NCBI GenBank assembly: GCA_907163345.1 | Contig: CAJQUN010000004.1 | Location: 15,467,235-15,531,234, forward strand | Direction: 5' to 3' | Length of the DNA: 64,000 bases | Source: Haberlea rhodopensis | Taxonomy: Eukaryota; Streptophyta; Magnoliopsida; Lamiales; Gesneriaceae | Shown here: one piece after another, positions 1-10,100 of the stretch | How positions within the stretch are numbered: the stretch's first letter is position 1 | Layout of the letters: each line of letters starts with the position of its first letter | Position numbers and translations under genes: made by a program | The notes under the pieces: generated by a model | Told to the model about the DNA's origin: nothing | The model's database searches: none | What the model saw: the letters and a program-made list of their open reading frames with translations, nothing else

Positions 1-1020
1 TTCTTGATTCCGTGGAAAGCTAAGAGAAATGTCTACAACTTTATGTAGATCACGTTGCCCAGAAATCAAAGAATCAAGAGCTAAAAGCAACATATCGGAA
101 GAGCAAGTTTATCAATCTGTTTTGTATCAAGCTGATTGTCCAGACTGATCTGCCCAAGATGATCCGGTCAGACTGATCTGTCCAAGCTGATCCGGACAAA
201 CTGATCTGTACAAGACTGATCCGGCCAGTCTGGTCCGAAATACAAAGAGCCCAAAGACCAGAATATGATTGTTGCAAGCTCGGGAATGGTGCAGAACCTT
301 TTCCAAAAGGGCATATTCTTGTGTCTAACGTATATATCATTGTTTGGGGCTATATATACAAGTCTTGGAAGCTCAAATAAGGTGATTGAAGATCAATACA
401 AGCAATATCAAAGCAAACCTACTTGGGATTCAAAATGGACAGCTTACAAGAAGAAAACAGCTTGAAAGAGAGCAAGTCCGGATTTTAGGCACCACTTACC
501 TTGCTATATCATATCTAGTTAGAGATCATTTGTGCCATATATATTCAGTCTATTCATTGTATATGAGAGCTTAATAGATGAGTGAATATCATTGTAATTG
601 ATGATTAATCACAACCGATGAGAGGTCTTTGTATGTGAGATATTAAAGAACATACATATTTGAGTTGCTAGGAGTTCTAGTTGGATGGAATTCCCAACTG
701 GGCCGAGTTTGTACAACGGGATTGTATAAATCAAAGTCTTTTAGTGGAATCCTTCCATGAGGTGGAAGAAGGGGAGACGTAGAAGGATTACATCACCTTC
801 GAACTTCCATAAACAAATGCTTGTTTATTTACTTTACTTGCATATCTTTAAAATGTCTTTCAAATGGTTAATCGGTTATAGAGCAGGTTATTTCGAGTGT
901 CTTCCGCTCGATTTTGTAACCGAACTCGATATAATCTCTCGGTGCAATTATTTCAAGAACACGAGCTATTGAAGCTCAAGTTGGTTGAACTCGGGTGTGG
1001 ACTGGCCACCCACCCCGATC
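1..1020 (+). mobile_element. Copia-type LTR remnant
   Basis: No host gene is seen here. The stretch around 600-830 (ending in a CTTCGAACTTCCATAAACAA motif at about 798-817) has the look of the 3' part of a large Copia LTR, and the same motif recurs in a second LTR at about 57.28 kb. A TATATATA-rich promoter-like stretch lies near 345-360. The left end runs off the window and no paired LTR, primer site or polyprotein is visible, so this is a truncated or solo LTR. The family assignment (SIRE/Maximus-like) is a guess from general appearance only. Confidence 0.45.
128..240. repeat. Short imperfect tandem repeats (about 20-28 bp)
   Basis: Repeated variants of GACTGATCTGTCCAAG and GCTGATCCGG(T/A)CA alternate four or more times in about 110 bp. 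They sit inside the LTR remnant, where such short repeats often act as LTR enhancer-like arrays. The function is inferred; only the repetition is seen. Confidence 0.7.
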
Positions 1021-2400
1021 GATCCTGACAAAAAACGTATATCCAATTGACACCAAAAATACTCTACACACATATAACATGCTCTTCATAGAATAATAAC
1101 ATATATTGTGAAGATTTCATCAATCATTTTTATTCTCATTTAAGTAGTTTTCTGATCGCTAATTTGAATATTGTAGTGGCCACGTTGAGGACTCCATCAG
1201 CTCCCATCTAACCATTTGTGATCTCAGGCTATCTCACATCAGGACATATAGCTCGGGATAAAAGGCTTGCAATTTATCATCATGATCCAGAATCACATGA
1301 TAACATCACATATCTTTTAGACGAATTTCAAAAAAAAAAAAAAGGAGTCCACCTTCCGGGTTGACGTCGACTATCTGTATCGAGTATACTCCCTTGATGA
1401 AGAAGTATACTCTTTCATCTTTGAAGTGGAAACCTTCTTGGTTAGAGTTATAGGAGAGCGGGAACCATTCTAGGGAAATATGGATTTTGAACGCACCTCC
1501 AGAAACTGGACCAAAGCACATGTTTTGTTTGTGAGGCGATAAGGCAGATTTCTGAGAGTTGTTTCGTACTTCTTGTGTTTTCTCGTTTCCATCCTAAATG
1601 GAATGGTTGAGTCAAGTAATTTGCTATCGGAAATTTTTCCGCCGCCTATCTCATGCCATGCTTCTTATTTCTCCGAATCGGTTTCTGGTGGCAGTCAATC
1701 AAAATTCGCCATCAAGAGAGGGAAGATCATTTACTTTAGGTTAGGCTGGTCTCATCATTCACATAATTCCCCTGTCCATCGATTGATCACACGAGTACGC
1801 ATCCAGTCAGCGCATAGCGAATGAAAAAAAGGTTCATCCTGGAAAAAAGTACTTTTTTGGGATGTTCATGTCCTTCGCTGGCTTTGATACATTTACAAAA
1901 AAAAATTCTTTGTGAACCGACCGAACGGTATGCCTCTCATGTGGCGCACCCTCAGACCTTGGTCCCATTTTGTCTTTGGCCGATCTAATTACGACTTTTA
2001 CCTCGTTGCTTGGTTCGATTTTAAGGGCCATTTTGGTTTGTTTTTCTGCTGATTTTGGGTCTATATACTTTTTTTTTGTCTCATTTTTCTTACTGCTCTT
2101 AGTTCAAATTTATACTTTTATTTTGGTTCATACTGGCTGCTGTTGGATCGAGATTTTTCATGTTGTTGGTCGACAATACGATGTTGATTATACTACTTAT
2201 TTGGTTCATGTTTAGGCTGTGTTGGATCGAGCTTTGTCTGTTGTTGCTCGAAATATGAAGTTGTTTTCCCTACTTTTTTTTGCTTCGAATTCTTGTTGTT
2301 TTTGATAAGTCATGTTGTATTTGATTGAATTTTTTGTTGTTTAAGAGTTGAGTTTCGTGCGGTTTATGGGCTCAAATTTATGATGAGGTTATAATTTTTA
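1021..2400. other. Intergenic, no gene recognised
   Basis: Small open frames on both strands show no family features and look random. The only structure seen is a diverged direct duplication of about 82 bp (about 2131-2212 and 2213-2290), both copies containing TGTTGGATCGAG followed by TGTTGTTG and a CGA-A-ATA segment. Confidence 0.5.
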
Positions 2401-3841
2401 ATGGATAATTATATCCACACCCCCTCAACTTTGATATAAGTACATAAACCTCTTATATGATTTGAAAAATTACATAAACCGTCCCTCAAGTTAGGTTAAA
2501 CATTACGGATAAGTCATGCCGTTAAAAAAAATAGACCGACGTTACATAAACCACCCCTAATTTTTAATGAAAACCCCATTTTTTCCCTGGTCAATTTTGA
2601 CCTTTATTTTGACACAAATTTTCAGAGGGTGTGTCTTCTTAATTACGATATTTTGTAGGAGGTATGGTCGTAATGAAACCATTATTTATATTTCAAATTG
2701 TTTGTTTCAAAACAATTACTACATACTCAAACCTTTTTTATTTTTCTAATAATTTTTATTTTTTATTATATTTTATTCAATCTTGTAAAATATCAATGCA
2801 TACCACAAAAATTCAAAATTTATATATATATACAACATTTAAAAATTTTGTGAGAATAAACAAGATTTTGGAATATTTAAATTAAATAGAATTTAAAGTT
2901 AAATTAAAGAACAATATGTTTGATTTCATTTTGTAAATTGACTATTGGTTTACCAAAACATACCGTAAAATTTTTATAATATGTAATCATCGTACTTTCA
3001 ATAAATAATATAAAATATAAATAATATATGATTAATAATTTCAGAAACGAGATAAAATTGAAAACAAACTACCCAAATACCAGTTCAAGTAAGGGTGAGC
3101 ATTCGGTCTGAACCGACCAAATTTGTAAAAACTGAACCGACCAAATTTGTTTTTCAACCAACCGAACTGACTGATTTTTACACTAAATAGAATAAACTGA
3201 ATCGATAAAACATCGATTATCATTACAGATCATGACCTAAAACATAAGTAATATCATTTAAATTCAACATCTAAACATATAATTGTCTACAAGATATTTG
3301 TTAAACTATTTTAAATAGTTCAGAAGCTGTGAAGTCTTGTTTTAAGATTAAGATGTTAAAATATTTGGATAAACCTATTTTAAATATGTTAAATATGTTG
3401 ATGTGTTTGATATTAAAGATCTTTTATGATCATAATTACCAAAAAAGAATATGATACTGTGAGAATAATACAATTAGTTATTTTAAAATATTATCATTAA
3501 TATAAAAACTAGTTTATAGTTTAAAAATATTTAAAATAATTTTTTGAAATAAATAAAAATAATGACACAATAGGGGGTGTAACTGTCATGTATAGTATAC
3601 TATAGGGTGTGTTTCTGTAATGTTTTAATAATTTTATATTACATGTACTACATGGGGTGTATATGTAATGTTTTAGAAAATTTATATTACATATACAAAA
3701 GGGCAAAAATGTCATTTTACAAGTTTTGTTATTTTTTTTAATGACATTGTACCAGATGGGATGTCTCTGTAACTTTTTAAAGTCGATGAGAAGTTTCTGC
3801 AATTAGGCTAAAGTCGAGGGGATACAGATGTAATTATCCAT
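2401..3841. mobile_element. Non-autonomous element with long terminal inverted repeats
   Basis: The left end (2401-2455, starting ATGGATAATTATATCCACAC) is an imperfect inverted copy of the right end (3786-3841, ending TGTAATTATCCAT). By eye about three quarters of about 55 bases pair. The interior is AT-rich, has no transposase frame and carries repeated 'ACATTAC..GGGGTGT' phrases near 3570-3680. This fits a foldback/MULE-like non-autonomous DNA transposon. No clean target duplication was identified. A fragment at about 3091-3180 (GGTGAGCATTCGGTC with two copies of GAACCGACCAAATTTG) looks like the end of a hAT-type MITE nested inside. Confidence 0.55.
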
Positions 3842-3983
3842 AATATTAGTTACGCTAGTTTTAGTGGCACCGCACATTGGCCATTTTTTTTTGCCAGATG
3901 CCCTGTAACATAACATTTTGCTAACAGCTAGTGATTGACACATTTCAAAATTATAAACTTAAACATAGATTCTAATAACAACT

Positions 3984-4379
3984 ACAGAAGCTGAGTATGT
4001 AGTTGTGACTGAGGCTAACAAGAAAATAATATGGTTACAAAGGATTATTAATAGAATTGAGATTCAATCAAGTAAAGAATGTATCGTACAATAAAAGCTA
4101 AAGTGCGATTCATCTAGCGAAGAATTCGACATTCTATTCAAGAACCAAGCACATTGGATTACGTTATCACTTCATCAGATCCTTGTTAGAAGAAGGTGTA
4201 TTGAAAGTCGAGAAAATCCAAAGCAATAAGAATCAAACGGATATGTTAACTAATGTTGTTACCATTGACAAACTGAAGCTATATACGGTTTCAGTTGATT
4301 TTCAAGGATAAAGACAAGGTTGAGCACACCACTGATCGATGTATGAAGATGGATTGAAATCAGTCTTCAAGTGGGAGAT
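3984..4379 (+). pseudogene. Copia polyprotein remnant (RNase H 3' end)
   Basis: The plus strand can be read, with interruptions, as the C-terminal RNase H part of a Copia polyprotein: an AEYV-like phrase near 3990, then a stretch matching the RNase H terminus also visible in the minus-strand Copia element at 10.1-10.3 kb. Stops and indels break the frame. It ends in a purine-rich tract (AAGTGGGAGAT, 4369-4379) directly before an LTR, as expected for a polypurine tract. Only the 3' end of the element survives. Confidence 0.75.
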
Positions 4380-4850
4380 TGTTGGATTATGCCTAGCGTT
4401 GGTCAAAATTGTTTGGGTGGAAAAACCCACAATTTTTGAAGTAAAAGTTCATGCCAAGTTTGAACAAACCTAATTTTCTTATTTCACACCATAATTTTTT
4501 GTTGATTTCACATCACTGATTTTGGCTATAAATAAGCAATGTGTTTGCTTCATTTGTATCACACCACAAATCAAAAGTTTGTTAGCTTTGAGAGAGAGCA
4601 AATAGTGATTGAGAGAGTTGAGTTGAGTTGAGCAAGTTTGTTCCTTCTCCGAGAGTCGAGAGTTGAGAGTTTGTACTGCTCTTGTAATCCTTTATTCGTA
4701 TAGTGAAAGTGTGTGTGCTTCGTGAATGTAGGTGGGTTTGTCGAAGTAGGTAAATCTTTGTGTCTCTATTTGTGTGTGTGAGTTATTTCTTGTCAATTAT
4801 AGTTTCTGAAATTTTCGCAAGAATATGACAATAGTCAATGTTAGATAACA
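4380..4850 (+). mobile_element. 3' LTR of truncated Copia element
   Basis: The LTR begins TGTTGGATTATG right after a polypurine tract and ends GTTAGATAACA. Its last 50 bases align with the reverse complement of the LTR at 9490 (shared CGCAAGAA..TG.CAATAGTCA), so both belong to the same or sister families. The sequence CTATAAATA near 4530 is a plausible TATA box. There is no 5' LTR, so most of the element has been deleted. Confidence 0.75.
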
Positions 4851-5519
4851 AAGAAATAATCAAACCCCAAATAAAACACAAAATAGATTATGAAAAGGGG
4901 ATACCAACTGCAGCATATCCCACTTTCCTCTTCTCAGATTCATTGGACACTTGAAACTATTTCACATTCAATGTTTTAGTTAAGATTATTCAATGCTAAA
5001 TGAACACGTTAATTATAATTAAATTAAACATGGTCGAGCACTATATTTGTAACATCTATAAAAATAAACATAACAGTATTATTATCATTAATGCTGAAAC
5101 TTGAGAATTCTCACTCATTTTAATTTTGTGCATTAAAGTCCATAATGAAGTGAACTTCATTTAACATTCGAAACTCCCATGTCATAAGAAAAGAATATAT
5201 GTGACCCAACATCCTATGATATTTGCTATGCACAAAATCAACCTAGATAACATAATAATACACAAAATCTGTAGTTTATAGGGATTTTGTGTATACCATT
5301 TGATATACTGAAAAGTTGTACTAATATTTCAAGAAATATCAACTTCATTGCAGTTACTACTTATTAATGCTGTCCATTAATGTTTCAAGAAAACTTTAGT
5401 TAACTGCTTATCTTTTGGTTCCATTCCATTGAAGTGATCGAAGTATATTCAGCATTCTAAATTTTCAGATACTGACAAACTGTTGACACTCAAATCTAAG
5501 TTCCTGAGGAAGAGGGGAT
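4851..5519. other. Upstream region of BBE-like gene
   Basis: AT-rich sequence with no recognised repeat or open frame. It lies between the Copia 3' LTR and the start codon at 5520 and would contain the promoter and leader of the oxidase gene. No specific element can be named with confidence. Confidence 0.4.
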
Positions 5520-7169
5520 ATGGGAATTATTGCAATCTTTGTGTTCCCAATTCTTTTCCTTTTTCCATGGGCTACATGCCATGGGCATGAAAACACCTTT
5601 GTCAAATGCATGTCAACCTATTCTACACGTCCCGCCAAGATTCTGAAAAATATTTACACCCCAATGTCTTCTGGATACATATCGCTCCTGGAATATGCGT
5701 CGCAAAATCCAAGATGGTTCAATGCAACTACTGAAAGACCACTTGTTATTGTGGCACCCCTTAAAGAAACTGATATTTGGACTGCCATTCGCTGCAGCAA
5801 AAAACTCAATCTCCAAATCAGGGTCAAGAGTGGTGGCCATGATTATGAAGGGCTGTCTGTCCGGTCTAAGACCCCTTTTGTCATGATTGATCTCACCAAT
5901 CTCAACTCCATCAACATTAATCTTAAACAGGAAACGGCCTGGATTCAGGCAGGGGTTAATTTGGGACAGTTGTACTATCATATTGGCAATAAGAGCATGA
6001 CTCATGCATTCCCTGCAGGATTATGCCCAGGCGTGGGCTCTGGGGGGCACATCAGCGGTGGAGGATTGGGAACGTTGATGAGGAAATATGGACTTGCAGC
6101 AGATAACGTGCTGGATGTTCGATTCATGGATGTTAATGGTAAAATTCTCGAGAGGAAAACTATGGGAGAAGATCTCTTTTGGGCTCACAGAGGTGGTGGG
6201 GGAGCAAGTTTTGGAGTGATACTCGCGTGGAAACTCAAGCTGGTTCCAGTCCCTGAACAGGTCACAGTTTTTGCCTTTCGTCGTAAACTGGATACTGGAG
6301 ATCTAAGTCTTCTCCAAAAGTGGCAAAAAACAGCACATAAGCTCCCGGAAGATCTCTTTATCCGAATCCTCGTCCAAAACTTTGGAAGTAATGTTCCAGG
6401 TGACTTAAAATTTGTCCAGGTCACATATAATGGCATGTTTCTAGGGCCTGCTAATCAACTAGTCAAACTGTTGAGAAAACACTTCCCTGAATTCGACCTG
6501 GAGACTGAAGATTGTTTCCAGGCACCCATTGGAGACAATAGCTGCACTGATAGGCCATGCATCAAGAAAGAATGTTACCAGGTGTCCTGGATTCAATCTG
6601 CAGTCTTTTTCAGCGGAAAAAAAACCGACCAGCCAGCAGAAACATTGCTTAACAAAAACAAAAACAAGCGGGTCTTCAACAAGGCGACATCTGATTTTTT
6701 GAAGGCTCCGATTCCTGATAAGGGATGGAAAATGATTAAAAAAATGTTCATGTCCGAAGAACGTCCTGCTATGATTATTGATCCTCTCGGAGGAAATTTA
6801 GACAAGATCGCAGAAAATGAAACTGCTTTTCCGCATAGAAAAGGAAACTTGTTCAACATACAGTACATGATAAATTGGTTTGATGACAATAGTGCCGAAG
6901 TTGCTGAAAAACACATAGCTTGGATGAGATCTTTTCGCAAAAAGATGGCGCCATATGTGGCAAAGTCACCAAGAACAGCATATATCAATTACAAAGATCT
7001 CGACTTGGGCAAAAACGACGAGGACTATAACTACAATCAGGGAAAAGTATGGGGTGAAAAGTATTTCAAGGGAAATTTCGAAAGAATGGCAAGGATAAAA
7101 GGCAAGGTTGATCCCGGAAATTTCTTCCGAAATGAACAGAGCATTCCAGTTTTTGGTGTAGAGGAATAA
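5520..7169 (+). CDS. Berberine bridge enzyme-like (BBE-like) FAD-linked oxidase
   Basis: This is a secreted flavoprotein oxidase of the plant BBE-like family, whose members oxidise alkaloids, monolignols, oligosaccharides or related small molecules. The single open frame gives 549 residues, normal for the family, and most BBE-like genes lack introns. Residues 1-20 are a hydrophobic signal peptide. The FAD-binding domain follows, with SGGHDYEG (His107) and GLCPGVGSGGH (Cys169), the two residues that in this family bind the flavin covalently at two points. C30 and C92 fit the conserved N-terminal disulfide. FWAHRGGGGASFGV (about 220-233) and the C-terminal VDPGNFFRNEQSIP (about 530-544) are family hallmarks; the usual Ile of WAIRGGGG is His here. 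The frame is intact, so it is probably functional. The substrate cannot be told from sequence. The gene stands alone between retrotransposon remnants. Confidence 0.93.
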   Translation: MGIIAIFVFPILFLFPWATCHGHENTFVKCMSTYSTRPAKILKNIYTPMSSGYISLLEYASQNPRWFNATTERPLVIVAPLKETDIWTAIRCSKKLNLQIRVKSGGHDYEGLSVRSKTPFVMIDLTNLNSININLKQETAWIQAGVNLGQLYYHIGNKSMTHAFPAGLCPGVGSGGHISGGGLGTLMRKYGLAADNVLDVRFMDVNGKILERKTMGEDLFWAHRGGGGASFGVILAWKLKLVPVPEQVTVFAFRRKLDTGDLSLLQKWQKTAHKLPEDLFIRILVQNFGSNVPGDLKFVQVTYNGMFLGPANQLVKLLRKHFPEFDLETEDCFQAPIGDNSCTDRPCIKKECYQVSWIQSAVFFSGKKTDQPAETLLNKNKNKRVFNKATSDFLKAPIPDKGWKMIKKMFMSEERPAMIIDPLGGNLDKIAENETAFPHRKGNLFNIQYMINWFDDNSAEVAEKHIAWMRSFRKKMAPYVAKSPRTAYINYKDLDLGKNDEDYNYNQGKVWGEKYFKGNFERMARIKGKVDPGNFFRNEQSIPVFGVEE

Positions 7170-7252
7170 ACAAGGATTTTATTTGCTTAAAATTCAGTAT
7201 ACTGGATAAGAAAATTAAGAAGGCTGAAACTGTATAGATAAATACTAATTAA

Positions 7253-7861
7253 CGTTGGATTACAATAAGTATTTGTAAAAGAAGAACACGTGCAGTTTTA
7301 ACGTAGTTTGGTCTATTGGTTCTACATCTACAGGGCATTGCCCAGCTATCGAACAAATCCACTAAACACACAATGCTATATTCACCAATCACTTACACAA
7401 TTAAAGATTCTCACTTAACTCCGTTCCGCGAGAATCACTCGACTTTCTTTTTTAATCACTATCACAACTAAAAATAATGGATTAGGGGACTCAATCCCTC
7501 GTCCAGTCACGTGAGAAATCACCAGGCTAGCTGGGTTGTCAGAATCACCAGGCTATTTGAATCCATCTTCTAGAACACTTCGATACACTTTTGAATCCAT
7601 CTTCTAGAACATCTTCTAGATTTCCCTGCAAGATTCAAATATTTTCTGAGATGTTCTTTATCACATAAGCATGTTTCTATTCCATAATAACCTCTTCAAA
7701 TGCAGCTCTTTTTTGGATTTTGGAATCTTGATGATAGTTCTCAATCAGATCAATAAATATCTTGAAGATTTTGAGTCCTAGCCAACTTCTAACTTTCCTT
7801 TCAAATATCCTTCCTTGATATGCAAGATTTCAGATTTGCTTCCATTATCAATTCTTCAACA
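7253..7861 (-). mobile_element. Probable solo LTR (Copia-like)
   Basis: Read on the minus strand this begins TGTTGAAGAATTGATAATGG and ends near CGTTAAAACTGCACGTGTTC..CCAACG, a typical plant Copia LTR layout (ACGTG..GTTTGG near the R/U5 end). The terminal CA is changed to CG. No internal coding sequence adjoins it, and the flanking 5-mers (ATTAA and ATATA) do not match well, so the boundaries are uncertain. Confidence 0.45.
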
Positions 7862-8633
7862 ATATAACGACTCGATCGCGTGAAATGAACGTGCTTTCAA
7901 TTGCCACCATTACGGCACCTGATTTCATAGCTGCTAAAATGAGGAGTTCCACAATCTAGATATACCTGGGTACAAGAGCATTGCCCTCTGTGATAGCTTG
8001 CTGCATGCTTATTTCTTCTTCAGAAGTCGATTCAAAAGATTGATGTCACTGGATTATAGATTATGTACAAATTCAAAGATTCTTACAGTAGAGTTCATGT
8101 TATGATAATTCAGCAACTGACTTAAAGATGCCAGACGATTGTCTCCCCCACAAGAAGCCGAGGCTTTTCGCTCGGTGTCGTGCAAGATGAAATATCTGCA
8201 TTGGAAAAGAGTTCAACTACTTATCATTTGGTCTTGTTCATATGTCTATTGCCTTTTGATCTATGTTGCCAATCATGGACTATAGGATTAGGAACACTAA
8301 AGTTGTAGTCCCATAGCCTTCGATCTGGTGCACAGACGGCTGACCATACAAAAACTCTACATATTTTGGACTACAGTAAATATCCAGGTAATTGTCTTCT
8401 TTTTCATTCCTCTAATAATATAACATTGATTCAATTGAATTAATGGATATGAAAAACAATCCCTTGAGAAATAATTTCTTGACCGGTTTAAAAGGCGCGT
8501 CAAGCGTTCTTGCACATATATCTGAGTTGCTCAGGTATTGATGTCAGTAATTGATGAACAAAGTATAAGATGTATTATAAATTTCCTCTGAACCATTAGA
8601 GTTTTGTGCAGGAATTCGACCTAGTGGCTTAGA
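7862..8633. other. Intergenic, nothing recognised
   Basis: Mixed-composition sequence with no open frame above chance and no family signature on either strand. It may be part of an old transposon, but I see no terminal repeats that show this. Confidence 0.4.
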
Positions 8634-9357
8634 CTAAGTCACATAATCCTCCTACCACCCTTCATGTATTGGCTCTCCGGTCTCGCACGGACTCATTGAG
8701 TGCTTATTCGGCGCTTTAAGGAGCACTGAGTTTTAATAAGTCCCGCACTGACGCGCTGGTCGTGGTCGTGGTCGTGATCCATTGAGTACGCATACGGCGC
8801 TTTAGAACTAAGTTTTATTAAGTCATGTATTAAGTTTTACTAAGTCGTGAACTTAAATTTTAGACATTCATAATTCTCCGAAAATAATATAAATCATTTT
8901 TAATAAATTCATAATATTACAAAACATGTTGAAATACGTAGGCAATATATGGTTTTATTTTTCGAATTCATTATCTTATGATCAAATATTAATAATTCAT
9001 TTTCATTTTTCATTCTCTAAAATATATTTTTCTGAGAACAATAAGTTTCCCTATTAGAATGGCTATCAATAAAATATTTGAATTGCATTATAAATAATTA
9101 TTGATGTAAGTTTGTCAAACATGATGTGTATTCACCAATATGTGTGTGTGTTCATATTGTATATTTTGTAAATAATACAATAACGATGTAAATTTGTTAA
9201 ATATGTTGTATATTATGTATGTTTAACTTCATTTCATCAGTGTGTATATATATATATATTTAATAGGCGCATTAAGGTGCACCCGCATTCAATTTTTTGG
9301 AAAATTGACGCACTCGCGCATCCGCATCCGCACACACATCGGACTTATGTGACTTAG
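8634..9357. repeat. Region bounded by 13-bp inverted repeat, with direct repeats
   Basis: CTAAGTCACATAA at 8634-8646 is exactly inverted at 9345-9357. Inside, two diverged direct repeats (about 8690-8742 and about 8778-8822) share CATTGAGT..C.TA..CGGCGCTTTA and AGTTTTA.TAAGTC. A short run of GTGGTC (8759-8775) separates them, and a GC-rich block of GCATCCGCATCCGCAC lies near 9318. This could be a decayed small transposon; coding capacity is absent. Confidence 0.4.
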
Positions 9358-9489
9358 GGCTTAGAGCTTGAGCAATTAGTAGAGCAAGGGGAGAAGTGTA
9401 CTCTTGCAAGCCATCTCCTTTGGTGCTTATGGGGTATAATCTCGGTATTTGCTACATAAACCTCTTTGATCATCCAGGGATTAGAATAT

Positions 9490-9970
9490 TGTTAGGGAAC
9501 AATGACTATTGCCATGTTCTTGCGGAAGTTGCAAGAGCTATAAGGGACAGAAAAACAACGTACGCACAAAAATAAAGACAAAGATTTATGTGGTTCGGCA
9601 AAACTCGCATACGTCCATGGAGCACACACACTTCACTATATCAAATATGAAGGATTACAAGAGGAGTACAAACTCACAACTCTCGGAGAATGAACAAACT
9701 TGCTCAACTCAACTCAAAATCTATCAACCACACTTTGCTCTCTCTCAAAGCTTACTAAACTTTTGATTTGTGTTGTAGTTACAAATGAGCAAATCTTGCC
9801 CTTTTTATAGCCAAAACATTTGGTGTGAAACCATAACCAAACCTTGTGTGAAACCAAGAATAAATCCAATGTGAAATGAGAACTGTAGGCATGGTTGTTG
9901 GCCAAACTTTGTGGACTTCAAACTTGTACAATTGTTGAATTCTTTGGCTCACATTATTTGAATACTAACA
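9490..9970 (-). repeat. 3' LTR of minus-strand Copia element
   Basis: On the plus strand it starts TGTTAGGGAACAATGAC and ends AAATACTAACA-like (TGAATACTAACA), giving the usual TG..CA ends. It is a near copy of 14159-14640 with scattered substitutions. TTTATAG near 9805 read in reverse could be a TATA element. Confidence 0.9.
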
Positions 9971-10100
9971 ATCTCACACTTGAAGATTGATTTCAATCCG
10001 TCTTCATACTTTGATCAGTGGTATGTTCGACCTTGTCTTCATCCTTGAAGACCGACTGAAGCCGTACATAGCTTCAGTTTGTCAATGATGACAACCTTTG

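Noticed and set aside
1306..1521. 71-codon minus-strand open frame
   Set aside because: No family resemblance, contains an A-run, and lacks support on either side.
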